This document shows positions 50,602 to 58,082 of a stretch of 64,000 nt of DNA, piece after piece. The position numbers and the translations under genes were made by a program. The notes under the pieces were generated by a model. It was not told where the DNA came from. It was given only the letters and a program-made list of their open reading frames with translations, and did no database searches. Within the stretch, counting starts at the first letter, position 1; each line of letters opens with the position of its first letter. Source of the DNA: Microbacterium sp. ABRD28. Lineage in GTDB: Bacteria > Actinomycetota > Actinomycetes > Actinomycetales > Microbacteriaceae. The DNA lies in contig NZ_CP031015.1 in the NCBI RefSeq assembly GCF_003850245.1, forward strand, positions 2,418,001 to 2,482,000, read 5' to 3'.

Positions 50602-50829
50602 TCAGGCGCCGGGGTCGATATCCTGCTCGGGATCGACGCTCTGACCGGTCGGAGTGCGGAAGTGCGTCGGCAGCAGCGGCGGCTCGCCGCTTTCGGACGC
50701 GCTGCCGTCCTCGGGCTCGATGAAGACATCCGGCTCCGACTCATCGCCGCGCGAGTGGTTCTCGCGCTGGAACGGAGAATCGTCGTCACGGCGCGGCGGG
50801 AGGGGCAGGAACGGATCAGCCATGGACAT
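50602..50829 (-). CDS. Short hydrophilic protein, doubtful (75 aa)
   Basis: 75 residues rich in Asp, Glu, Pro and Ser, likely disordered, with the start ATG at 50829 or 50823. CACACT lies six bases upstream of 50829, a weak -10 in leaderless position. No family is recognised. It is listed because it fills an otherwise empty 400-bp interval and has normal third-position GC, but low complexity makes it uncertain. Confidence 0.4.
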   Translation of the reverse strand: MSMADPFLPLPPRRDDDSPFQRENHSRGDESEPDVFIEPEDGSASESGEPPLLPTHFRTPTGQSVDPEQDIDPGA

Positions 50830-50927
50830 GAGCCGAGTGTGCCAGCCGGGCGTCGTCGACGGGTGGGATCCCGCTGGGAATCGCTGATCCCGCCCCGAGA
50901 CCCTGCACAGCAGGTAGCGTGCCGAGA

Positions 50928-51320
50928 ATGGCCTCCGATGATCTGATCGCCCTCGCGGCCGAGGAATTCGTCTCGCTCACCACGTTCCGGCGCAACGGTA
51001 TCGGAGTGCCGACGACCGTCTGGGTCGCCCGTGACGCAGACCGGCTCGTGGTCACCACGGGCGCCGACAGCGGAAAAGTGAAGCGGATCCGTAGAAACCC
51101 CGCCGTGACGCTGCGCCCGAGCGACCGCGCCGGCAGGGTCGACCCCGGCGCGGCGATCGTCTCAGCGACCGCGACGATCCAGCACGACGTGGACGAGATC
51201 GAGCGGTGCACCGCGCTCTTCCACGCGAAGTACGGTCTTCAGGCCCGCATGATCCTCGGGCTCGGGCGGGTGCTGAGTCGTGACGGCAGGAACCGCGTCC
51301 TCCTGCACCTCGAGGGCTGA
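50928..51320 (+). CDS. PPOX-class F420- or FMN-dependent oxidoreductase
   Basis: 130 residues from the ATG at 50928 (GTG at 50919 is alternative). The split-barrel pyridoxamine 5'-phosphate oxidase-like pattern is visible: FVSLTTFRRNGIGVPTTVWV (about 14-33), LVVTTGADSGKVKRIRRNP (about 40-58) and VTLRPSDRAGRV. This matches the family often called PPOX class F420-dependent enzyme, which reduces small substrates with F420H2 or FMN. TAGCGT (50915-50920) lies seven bases before the ATG. Confidence 0.88.
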   Translation: MASDDLIALAAEEFVSLTTFRRNGIGVPTTVWVARDADRLVVTTGADSGKVKRIRRNPAVTLRPSDRAGRVDPGAAIVSATATIQHDVDEIERCTALFHAKYGLQARMILGLGRVLSRDGRNRVLLHLEG

Positions 51321-51330
51321 GCAGCGCGGG

Positions 51331-51894
51331 TCAGTCCCAGTCGAGGTACTCCTCGATGAACAGCGCCGTCTCGATCGGATGCGACATCGGGAAGAGGTGG
51401 TCGCCCGAGACCGTGCGCACGGTCGCCCGGTCGGCAGCCGACGCCTGGAGACGCTCCCCGTTCGCCGGCGGGGTCACCGCGTCATCCGTCCCCTGGATGA
51501 CGAGGATCGGAATGCCCGGTGCGAGCGGAAGATCGGTGTCCTCCGCTCCGAGGAGCAGCAGACCGTCGACGCGCGCCGTGTGCTCGGCCGCCACCGCCCG
51601 CGCGACCGTGCCACCGGGGCCGTGTCCACCGACCCAGGAATCGTCGAGGCCCACGTGGTCGAGGACGGCCATGACATCCGCCACACGCTCGGCGACGGTG
51701 GCATCGCCGTCGGCGGGCTCGTCGATGCGGATGATGCGGAACCCGGCCTCCTCGGCGAGATAGTGTGCGATGGCGCCCAGCGCGTCGCCCTCGAGGCTGT
51801 GCTCGGGGATGAGGACGAGCGAGACCGGTCCTTCGCCCTCGTCGATGAACGGGATGACGCGGGCGTCGCGCGTGACGGTCTGCAGGTCGGGCAT
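51331..51894 (-). CDS. Alpha/beta hydrolase-fold protein lacking the nucleophile serine
   Basis: 187 residues from an ATG with GAGAGGA 6 bp upstream. The fold order is normal: FIDEGEGPVSLVLIPEHS, RIIRIDEPADGD, a nucleophile elbow, IPILVIQGTDDAVTPP with the acid, and VSGDHLFPMSHP with the His. However, the elbow reads GGHGPGG, so the Ser of GHSxGG is Gly. The protein is probably catalytically dead or uses a different chemistry. A ligand-binding role is possible. It is convergent with the PPOX gene. Confidence 0.8.
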   Translation of the reverse strand: MPDLQTVTRDARVIPFIDEGEGPVSLVLIPEHSLEGDALGAIAHYLAEEAGFRIIRIDEPADGDATVAERVADVMAVLDHVGLDDSWVGGHGPGGTVARAVAAEHTARVDGLLLLGAEDTDLPLAPGIPILVIQGTDDAVTPPANGERLQASAADRATVRTVSGDHLFPMSHPIETALFIEEYLDWD

Positions 51895-51967
51895 CGGGAT
51901 CCTCTCGAGTCGGTGCGGCGGGCTCTCGGGCCCGGACAATGCCTCGAGGAGCCTACCCGGTGGCGCC

Positions 51968-52678
51968 TCAGGCCTCGGGCAGATCCGCCTGCGCGAGGAT
52001 CGATCGATCCTCCGAGCGGACCTCGAGACGCACCGCCTCGGTGCGCATCACGGCGGCGTTGAGGCGGCACTCGATCGGCACCTCCGAGCCCAGCATCGCT
52101 CCCGCGGAGTATTCCACACCGGATTCGTCGATCAGGACGACCTCGTAGGTCGCGCCGACGTCGAGCCCCGTGGCTTCGACGACCGTCTCCGTGCCCCAGG
52201 TGTGGGCCACGAGGTCCGCCTCGATCCCGACACCGTCGGGCACACCGTTCAGATCGACCGGTTCGATCGCCCCGAGCGTCCCGGGCGGTCCCGATGGCGT
52301 CGTGACCGCCGGATCGGGCCAGGACACGCCGACGGCCACGCCGGCGACCAGGCACGCAGCGGCCACGAGCGGAGCGATCCACCGGCGCGGACCGCGTGCG
52401 GGCGTCGCGGTGACCGGCGACCCCGTCGCGCGGGACACGGTCTCCGCGTCGACGGCGTGGAGGATGCGGTCGCCGAGCGCATCCGCATCGCGAGGCGGGG
52501 TCCAGGTGACATCGCCCTCGCGGAGCCGACCCGACAGCGCGGCCAGCTCGCGGAACTCGTCCTCGACGTCGGGGCGGCGTCGCCGCAGCGCCTCCCACTC
52601 TTCGGATTCGCTGGCCGTCAGCTCGCCGGCGAGCGCGGCGGCCATCAGTTCGGCGATGCGGTCATCGGGGGTGCGCAT
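51968..52678 (-). CDS. Anti-sigma factor, RskA-like
   Basis: 236 residues from the ATG at 52678 (an adjacent ATG at 52681 is possible). The cytosolic N-terminus (about 1-95) has the helical anti-sigma domain (IAELMAAALAGELTASESEE), then one membrane helix (about 100-120, WIAPLVAAACLVAGVAVGVSW) and an extracytoplasmic RskA_C domain with GLDVGATYEVVLIDESGVEYSAGAM. It lacks a zinc-binding HxxxCxxC. It should hold the ECF sigma factor inactive and be degraded by regulated proteolysis on a signal. It overlaps the sigma gene stop. Confidence 0.9.
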   Translation of the reverse strand: MRTPDDRIAELMAAALAGELTASESEEWEALRRRRPDVEDEFRELAALSGRLREGDVTWTPPRDADALGDRILHAVDAETVSRATGSPVTATPARGPRRWIAPLVAAACLVAGVAVGVSWPDPAVTTPSGPPGTLGAIEPVDLNGVPDGVGIEADLVAHTWGTETVVEATGLDVGATYEVVLIDESGVEYSAGAMLGSEVPIECRLNAAVMRTEAVRLEVRSEDRSILAQADLPEA

Positions 52679-53190
52679 CATTCCTCCTCGGTCTCCTGGA
52701 GATGTTTCCGCAGGGCCCTGAGCCCATGGAAGGCCCGCGTCCGCCAGGTGGCGACGGGGATGCCGGTGGCGTCTGCGAGTTCCTGATAGCTGCGCCCCTC
52801 GACATGCACCGCCACGACGACCGTACGGTGGGCGTCACTGAGCGCCGCGAGGCCCTCGATGATGCGAAGACGTTCCAGCGGGTCGATGGCGTCCGCCATC
52901 CGTGTCTCGAGTTCGGCGTCATCGCCGATGCGCGGAAGCCGGGCGCGAGCACGGAGCGCATCCACGATGACGTTGCGCGCGATGGCGAACAGCCAGGTGC
53001 GTTCGGTCGCCTTGGCCGCGTCGAAGCGGTCGCGGGAACGCCACGCGCGCAGGAAGGTCTCCTGCACGCAGTCCTCGGCGAGCGGACGGTCGCGAAGGGC
53101 GTTGACGGCGTACCCCAGGAGAGCGCCGCCGTTCTCTGCGAAGGCCCGTCGGACGTCGAAGTCCTCCGCTGGGCGCGGGTCCGAGGTCAT
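52678..53190 (-). CDS. ECF RNA polymerase sigma factor (SigK/SigL-like)
   Basis: 170 residues. Region 2 spans about 18-85, with DCVQETFLRAWRSRDRFD and RTWLFAIARNVIVDALR; region 4 spans about 110-160, with LSDAHRTVVVAVHVEGRSYQELADATGIPVATWRTRAFHGLRALR. The cognate anti-sigma follows in the same operon with overlapping codons. The ATG at 53190 follows GGAGAGG closely; an upstream Met at 53226 is less likely. Divergent from the CHRD/sortase genes, which are its likely targets along with itself. The RskA-type partner suggests a SigK- or SigL-like group. Confidence 0.93.
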   Translation of the reverse strand: MTSDPRPAEDFDVRRAFAENGGALLGYAVNALRDRPLAEDCVQETFLRAWRSRDRFDAAKATERTWLFAIARNVIVDALRARARLPRIGDDAELETRMADAIDPLERLRIIEGLAALSDAHRTVVVAVHVEGRSYQELADATGIPVATWRTRAFHGLRALRKHLQETEEE

Positions 53191-53308
53191 CCTCTCCCCC
53201 TCGTCCCGTCGTGCGCTGATTGCCACCCCGTCTCCTCACAGGCTAGTGATCGCCCGGGCGCCGGGACGGCCTCGCGATCACCAGGTGATACCGCCGGCAG
53301 CGTTCATC

Positions 53309-53344
53309 CGTTCATCGCACGGTGACTTTGCCCGTCGATGAACG
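53309..53344. promoter_or_regulatory. Inverted ECF-type -35 half sites
   Basis: CGTTCATCG (53309-53317) and CGATGAACG (53336-53344) are a perfect 9-bp inverted repeat; another CGTTCATC lies at 53301. Each arm holds a TGAAC -35-like motif pointing outward toward the sigma operon or the CHRD-sortase operon. Confidence 0.6.
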
Positions 53345-53366
53345 CACGAGCCTTCCGCCTCGTAGA
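53337..53366 (+). promoter_or_regulatory. ECF promoter candidate for CHRD-sortase operon
   Basis: GATGAAC (53337-53343), 17 bases, then CGTAGA (53361-53366) fits an ECF sigma promoter of the TGAAC-N16/17-CGT type. Transcription would start near 53373, about 40 bases before the CHRD ATG. Confidence 0.5.
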
Positions 53367-53415
53367 CCCCGACAACGGATGCGACCGGCGCGTCCAGATC
53401 GGAAGGTTCGAGGAA

Positions 53416-54129
53416 ATGACGAAGAAGACATCCGCCCGCCTGGTGACGATCGGTGCCCTGGCCGGAGTGGCCGCCCTCACCGTCGCGATGCCCGCGCACG
53501 CCGAGACCGAGGTCGCGGAGCCGGACACGTTCACCAGCGCGTTCACGGTCATGGCGACCCCCGATCAGGTCATCAACAACGACGGCGTCGCCGCGCCCGG
53601 GCAGGAGGGCGCAACGGGGACGTTCACGTTCCGCATCAACTCCGAGCTGGAGATCATCTGCTACGACATCCGCCTGGAGGGTGTGAGCGGCGATTACCAG
53701 AGCCCAGCGAAGACGGCCACGCACATCCACGAGGCAGCGGCGGGTCAGCCGGGTCCGCCGCGGATCGCTTTCCCCAACCCCGAGCCGGTGGGTGACGGAC
53801 CGCGTACGTCGTCCGGTTGCCTCCAGGGACCCTTCACGACGGGCGTCGAGGCCGATGGCGTCGACACCGGCGACGGATTCTCGCTCGCCGAGATCGAGGC
53901 GAACCCCGCCGGGTTCACCGGTGACTCCCACACCGTCGACTACCCCGCCGGTGTCGTTCGCGGACAGCTCTCGGCCATCCCCGTCGGCGGAGTGGACACG
54001 GGAGCCGGCGGAACGGCCGACACCGGCACCTCGACCCTCGGCGTCGGTGCCGCAGCTCTCGGTGTGGCGGGACTCGGGCTCGGCGCTGCGGTCGTGGTGG
54101 CCAGGCGCCGGCAGGCCGCCGTTCGGTGA
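53416..54129 (+). CDS. Secreted CHRD-domain surface protein with sorting-like tail
   Basis: 237 residues. A signal peptide (1-29, cleaved after AHA) is followed by one CHRD domain (about 35-190): ATGTFTFRINSELEIICYDI, THIHEAAAGQPGPPRIAFP, and ANPAGFTGDSHTVDYPAGVV-RGQL. Residues 200-204 read TADTG, followed by a hydrophobic helix and RRRQAAVR, the general layout of a cell-wall sorting signal but without LP. CHRD domains are of unknown function in bacteria, thought to be extracellular structural or binding modules. The next gene is a class F sortase overlapping by 4 bp, so this protein is its probable substrate. Confidence 0.88.
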   Translation: MTKKTSARLVTIGALAGVAALTVAMPAHAETEVAEPDTFTSAFTVMATPDQVINNDGVAAPGQEGATGTFTFRINSELEIICYDIRLEGVSGDYQSPAKTATHIHEAAAGQPGPPRIAFPNPEPVGDGPRTSSGCLQGPFTTGVEADGVDTGDGFSLAEIEANPAGFTGDSHTVDYPAGVVRGQLSAIPVGGVDTGAGGTADTGTSTLGVGAAALGVAGLGLGAAVVVARRRQAAVR

Positions 54130-54794
54130 CGCAGCGGCGGACGGCTGCGCAGCGCCCCTTCCGGGGGGAATGGGCGCTGCGCGGCGCGCTCGCGGCCGTG
54201 CTGGCGGTGACGATCGGGAGCGCGACGGCCTGCACGTCTCCCGACCTCCCCGAGGCGTCGAGCCCCGCGCGGCCGCAGGCGCCAGCTCCCTCGATGTCGA
54301 CGCCCCCCGCCACGCCCGCACCGCCGCACTCGCCTGAGGCTGCTGTGGCGGCGCGTCCGCCGGCTCGGGTGTCGGTGCCCTCGATCGGCCTGGACGAGAC
54401 GCTCATCGATCTCGGCCTGAATGCCGACGGCTCGATGCAGGTACCGACGGATTTCGACGATGTCGGATGGTTCACCGGCGGCGGCCGACCCGGAGGGCCG
54501 GGCCCACTGGTGATCGCCGGGCACGTCGACTCCCCGACGGGCCCCGCGGTCTTCGTGCGCCTTCGCGAGGTGCAGGTCGGCGACCTCGTGGAGGTGGTGG
54601 ACACGGCCGGCACGGCGCATGCGTACGTGGTGAGGGAGACGGCGGACTATCCCAAGTCCGCGTTCCCGACGGCGGAGGTCTTCGGCGCCGTCCCCTCGGA
54701 CGAGCTGCGGCTCATCACGTGCGGTGGGATCTTCGATACGGCGGCCGGGTCCTACCTGGACAATCGCGTCGTCTTCGCCGTCCGCGTCGGGTGA
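54126..54794 (+). CDS. srtF: Class F sortase
   Basis: 222 residues. An N-terminal signal anchor (about 17-36) ends in a lipobox-like SATAC with Cys36, then a Pro/Ala-rich linker. The sortase barrel begins at PARVSVPSIGLD; the catalytic His133 (IAGHVDSP), Cys199 (LITCGG) and Arg214 (YLDNRVVFAV) are present. Class F enzymes are typical of actinobacteria and their sorting motif is poorly defined. The GTG start overlaps the CHRD stop (GTGA), implying a dedicated enzyme-substrate pair. It is under probable control of the divergent ECF sigma factor. Confidence 0.92.
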   Translation: MTQRRTAAQRPFRGEWALRGALAAVLAVTIGSATACTSPDLPEASSPARPQAPAPSMSTPPATPAPPHSPEAAVAARPPARVSVPSIGLDETLIDLGLNADGSMQVPTDFDDVGWFTGGGRPGGPGPLVIAGHVDSPTGPAVFVRLREVQVGDLVEVVDTAGTAHAYVVRETADYPKSAFPTAEVFGAVPSDELRLITCGGIFDTAAGSYLDNRVVFAVRVG

Positions 54795-54800
54795 CGCCCG

Positions 54801-55469
54801 TCAGGAGACCGAGGCCCACCCCGCCTCGTGCCGTCGGGCGAATCCGTCGATCATGAGGTCGAGCGCGAAGGTGAACTCTGCGTCCTCGTCGCAGGCCGCA
54901 CCCGCGTGCGGAGCGGTCGTCGCAATCCGTGCGATCGCCGGGTACGCAACCGCGAACTCCGCCATCGCCTGTGCCCGCACAACCGGGTCGGCGGGCACGG
55001 TGGGAGTGGGCAGGACATCACGCGTGATCCCCCACATCCGCGTGCTGAGTGCATGCATGGCGTGGTGCACGAGGTCCGCCGAGAGCCCCCCGTCGAACAT
55101 GATGGCCATGAGCGAATCCATGTAGGCCAGCACGGTCGGACTCGCCGCCGCCCGCGACTCGATCGCCGCCTGCGCCCATCGATGCTCGCCCATCACAGCG
55201 CGTGCCGACCGGATCCGGGCGCGCAGCGCCTCCTGCCAGGGAAGGCCGTCCCTCGGCACGTCGATGCTCGCCACCAGTCGGTCGAGCATGCCGTCGACGA
55301 GTTCCTCGCGGTTCGCGACGTGCTTGTACAGGGCCATCGCGGTGACCCCCAACGCCTCCGCCACCCGTCGCATGCTGGTCGCATCGAGGCCGACCTCATC
55401 CGCCAAGGCCACAGCGGCATCCAGCACACGCTCACGGTCGAGCGGTCGACGAGACACGGCACTTGACAC
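54801..55469 (-). CDS. TetR/AcrR-family transcriptional regulator
   Basis: 222 residues. The helix-turn-helix is in the first 55 residues (DRERVLDAAVALADEVGLDATSMRRVAEALGVTAMALYKHV). The C-terminal ligand domain (about 80-215) resembles TetR_C of tetracycline-type repressors (AYMDSLMAIMFDGGLSADLVHHAMHAL). It is divergent from the DUF4386 gene and likely represses it. Two GTATAC operator-like sites lie in the interval. The start is GTG at 55469 or GTG at 55457. Confidence 0.93.
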   Translation of the reverse strand: MSSAVSRRPLDRERVLDAAVALADEVGLDATSMRRVAEALGVTAMALYKHVANREELVDGMLDRLVASIDVPRDGLPWQEALRARIRSARAVMGEHRWAQAAIESRAAASPTVLAYMDSLMAIMFDGGLSADLVHHAMHALSTRMWGITRDVLPTPTVPADPVVRAQAMAEFAVAYPAIARIATTAPHAGAACDEDAEFTFALDLMIDGFARRHEAGWASVS

Positions 55470-55478
55470 GTCTACACC

Positions 55479-55519
55479 GTATACCTAAGGTGAGGGGCAC
55501 GTCGGTTTACGGCGTATAC
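55479..55519. promoter_or_regulatory. Paired TetR operator candidates CGTATACCT
   Basis: CGTATACCT occurs at 55478-55486 and 55513-55521, 35 bp apart, each centred on the palindrome GTATAC. TTGACA (55463-55468), 17 bp and TAAGGT form a promoter toward the DUF4386 gene that overlaps the first site. Confidence 0.6.
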
Positions 55520-55538
55520 CTTTCGTGTGAGGATCTCG

Positions 55539-56186
55539 ATGACCCCCCGCTCCCACCTGTACGCGCGCACCGCCGGCGTCCTGTATCTCGTCACCCACGT
55601 CACGTCGGTCACCGCCGTCGCGGCCTACGGGTCGGACGCCCTCGCCGTCGGCGTCGCCCTCGAGCTGATCCTCGCTGCCGGGTGCCTGGGCACAGGGATC
55701 CTCCTCTGGCTGCTGCTGCGCCCGTTCGGACCCGCACGCGCGGCGACCTTCGCCGGACTTCGAGCGCTCGAGGCCGCCGTCATCGCCGCGGGCACCCTGC
55801 CGATGCTCGCGCTGCTCCAACTGACCGCGGCCGGACCGACCGCGGAAGCCCTGTGGGCTCTCCACACCGCGGCATTCCTCGTCGGGCAAGGCCTGGTGAT
55901 CAGCGTGAACACCGTCATCCTGGGCTGGCTGCTTCTCGATGCCGGGGTCGTCCCCCGCGGCCTCGCTGTGCTCGGCATCGCCGGAGGGGCACTGGTGGGG
56001 ATGAGCAACACCGCCCAGCTGTTCGGCCTCATTCCGCAGGGCGGAACGATCGCGGCGATCTGCGCGGTGCCGGTGTTCGCATTCGAGGTCTGGTTGGCGA
56101 TCCACCTCATCGCGGTGGGCCTGCGCCCCCGGCGCGGTCAGTTGTTGAAGCGGAACTCCACCACGTCACCGTCGCGCATGACGTAG
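55539..56186 (+). CDS. DUF4386 membrane protein
   Basis: 215 residues with about six membrane helices. The DUF4386 family pattern is seen in YARTAGVLYLVTHVTSVTAV near the start and in the LGWLLLDAGVVPRGLAVLGIAGG stretch. Function is unknown; the family is often paired with TetR regulators, as here. ATG at 55539 has GAGGA 5 bp upstream. The 3' end overlaps ychF (convergent) by 49 bp, so the last 16 residues are encoded antisense to ychF. Confidence 0.85.
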   Translation: MTPRSHLYARTAGVLYLVTHVTSVTAVAAYGSDALAVGVALELILAAGCLGTGILLWLLLRPFGPARAATFAGLRALEAAVIAAGTLPMLALLQLTAAGPTAEALWALHTAAFLVGQGLVISVNTVILGWLLLDAGVVPRGLAVLGIAGGALVGMSNTAQLFGLIPQGGTIAAICAVPVFAFEVWLAIHLIAVGLRPRRGQLLKRNSTTSPSRMT

Positions 56187-57211
56187 TCCTTGCCCTCCAG
56201 GCGCGCCTTGCCCTTCGCGCGGGCTTCGGCGACGGAGCCGAGGGCGACGAGGTCGTCGAAGGAGATCACTTCGGCTTTGATGAAGCCCTTTTCGAAGTCG
56301 GTGTGGATCACACCCGCCGCCTGCGGCGCCTTCCAGCCCTGGCCGATCGTCCAGGCGCGAGCCTCCTTCGGCCCCGCGGTGAGGTAGGTCTGAAGACCCA
56401 GGGTGGCGAACCCGATGCGAGCGAGCTGGTCCAGTCCGGATTCGGTCTGACCGGTGGAGGCCAGCAGTTCCGCGGCATCCTCAGGGTCGAGATCGATCAG
56501 CTCCGACTCGATCTTCGCGTCGAGGAACACCGCCTGCGCGGGCGCCACGAGGGCGGCGAGCTCGGCCTTGCGCGCATCGTCGGTGAGGACGGCCTCGTCG
56601 ACGTTGAAGACGAAGATGAAGGGCTTCGCCGTGAGGAGGCCGAGCTCCCGGATCGGCGACAGGTCGAGGCCCGAGGCCGACAGCAGCACACCCTTCTGCA
56701 GGGCGTCCTGAGCGGCGAGGGCGGTCTCGAGCACGACGGGGTCGAGCTTCTTGCCCTTGACCTCCTTCTCGTACCGGCCGATCGCCTTCTCCAGCGTCTG
56801 GAGGTCGGCCAGCTGGAGCTCGGCGTTGATCGTCTCCATGTCGCCGGCGGGATTCACCGCTCCGTCGACGTGGACCACGTCGTCGTCGGCGAAACCGCGC
56901 ACCACCTGCGCGATGGCGTCGGCCTCGCGGATGTTGGCCAGGAACTGGTTGCCCAGCCCCTCCCCCTCGCTCGCGCCGCGGACGATGCCGGCGATGTCGA
57001 CGAACGACACCGTCGCGGGCACCACGCGCTCGCTGTGGAAGACCTCGGCGAGGGCGTCAAGACGCGGATCGGGCAGATTCACCACGCCGACGTTCGGCTC
57101 GATCGTCGCGAACGGGTAGTTCGCCGCGAGCACCTGATTCTTGGTGAGGGCGTTGAAGAGCGTCGACTTGCCGACGTTGGGAAGACCGACGATTCCGATG
57201 GTGAGAGCCAC
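56138..57211 (-). CDS. ychF: Redox-regulated ATPase YchF
   Basis: 357 residues from a GTG at 57211, the canonical length with MALTIGIVGLPNVGKSTLF at the start. P-loop GLPNVGKST, G3 DIAGIVRGASEGEGLGNQF and the ATP-specific FNVDE in place of NKxD are seen, then the TGS domain to the end. YchF/OLA1 is an Obg-family ATPase involved in translation and oxidative-stress control. An ATG at 57217 is six bases before this start, but TAGGCT (57220-57225) places the transcription start at 57213, leaving that ATG outside the mRNA. Confidence 0.95.
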   Translation of the reverse strand: MALTIGIVGLPNVGKSTLFNALTKNQVLAANYPFATIEPNVGVVNLPDPRLDALAEVFHSERVVPATVSFVDIAGIVRGASEGEGLGNQFLANIREADAIAQVVRGFADDDVVHVDGAVNPAGDMETINAELQLADLQTLEKAIGRYEKEVKGKKLDPVVLETALAAQDALQKGVLLSASGLDLSPIRELGLLTAKPFIFVFNVDEAVLTDDARKAELAALVAPAQAVFLDAKIESELIDLDPEDAAELLASTGQTESGLDQLARIGFATLGLQTYLTAGPKEARAWTIGQGWKAPQAAGVIHTDFEKGFIKAEVISFDDLVALGSVAEARAKGKARLEGKDYVMRDGDVVEFRFNN

Positions 57212-57219
57212 GGGCATCC

Positions 57220-57225
57220 AGCCTA
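57220..57225 (-). promoter_or_regulatory. -10 element TAGGCT that fixes the ychF start
   Basis: TAGGCT on the minus strand predicts a transcript starting near 57213. The GTG at 57211 is then 2 nt from the 5' end, while the ATG at 57217 falls upstream of it. Confidence 0.55.
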
Positions 57226-57253
57226 CCGGCGGCGCGCGGCCTTCCCGACGCCG

Positions 57254-58000
57254 TCAGTGACCGACGGCCGCACGGAAGGCCTCGGTGCGATAGGGAAGCT
57301 CCACGATGCCGTTCTCGGCGAGTTCGTCGAACAGCACTCCGACCTCGTCGAGGATGCTCCGGCGAGCGGTCTCGCCGGCGGTGATGACGTAGCTGCGCGA
57401 GGCGGCCATGTCGAGGAACGCCTCTCGGGTGAGGGGTCGATGCCACTCCCAGACGCGCGTGTCGAAGCGCTCGAAGGGCGGATGCGGCTGGGGACCGCCC
57501 TCGGAGATGAGCTGTTCCGCCGAGGACCCGTGCATGATCCCGGTGAGGCGACGCACCCAGGCGACACGCTCGTCGCGGACGTTCCAGACCAGGCCCAGGA
57601 CGCCGCGCTCCCGCAGAACCCGACCTGCTTCGGCAGCGCCTGCGACGGGATCGACCCAGTGCCATGCCTGACCGGCGACGACGGCGTCGACCGATGCGTC
57701 CGGGAGAGGCATCCGCTCGGCTGTTCCGACGAAGGCGGGGGTTCCGGGAACGCGTCGGCGCAGCTCCGCCAGCATGTCGGCATCGGGATCGACCGCGACG
57801 ACCTCCGCTTCGAGCTCTCGGAGGACCCTCGTGAGCTTGCCCGTTCCCGCGCCCACGTCGGCGACGCGGGGTCGCCGACCGGCGACGACGATCGGCTCGA
57901 GGAGCCACGCGACCGCCTCCGCGGGGTAGTCGGGGCGTCCGCTTTCGTAGCGGGCGGCCTCGCGCCCGAACGATGTCGACATCTCCTCACGGCGGGCCAT
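57254..58000 (-). CDS. Class I SAM-dependent methyltransferase
   Basis: 248 residues. Motif I VADVGAGTGKLTRVLRELEAEVVAVDPDADML (about 46-77) and motif post-II VVAGQAWHWVDP identify a Methyltransf_11-type enzyme, with the HWVD sequence typical of the UbiE/COQ5-like actinobacterial group. Substrate is unknown. TAGGCT is six bases before the ATG at 58000, another leaderless promoter. It is divergent from the exonuclease gene with 82 bp between. Confidence 0.88.
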   Translation of the reverse strand: MARREEMSTSFGREAARYESGRPDYPAEAVAWLLEPIVVAGRRPRVADVGAGTGKLTRVLRELEAEVVAVDPDADMLAELRRRVPGTPAFVGTAERMPLPDASVDAVVAGQAWHWVDPVAGAAEAGRVLRERGVLGLVWNVRDERVAWVRRLTGIMHGSSAEQLISEGGPQPHPPFERFDTRVWEWHRPLTREAFLDMAASRSYVITAGETARRSILDEVGVLFDELAENGIVELPYRTEAFRAAVGH

Positions 58001-58006
58001 GCCCTC

Positions 58007-58012
58007 AGCCTA
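58007..58012 (-). promoter_or_regulatory. -10 element TAGGCT for methyltransferase gene, leaderless geometry
   Basis: TAGGCT followed by GAGGGC and the ATG at 58000 on the minus strand. Confidence 0.5.
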
Positions 58013-58082
58013 CGGCGGGGCGATCTTCAGAACCCCGGCGCGCCTCGGACGCGCGCGGCCGGACGATGGAGAGGGTGAAGCC

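Noticed and set aside
57212..57217. ATG at 57217 as the ychF start
   Set aside because: The TAGGCT promoter would start transcription downstream of it, and the GTG at 57211 gives the canonical 357-residue protein beginning MALTIGIVG.
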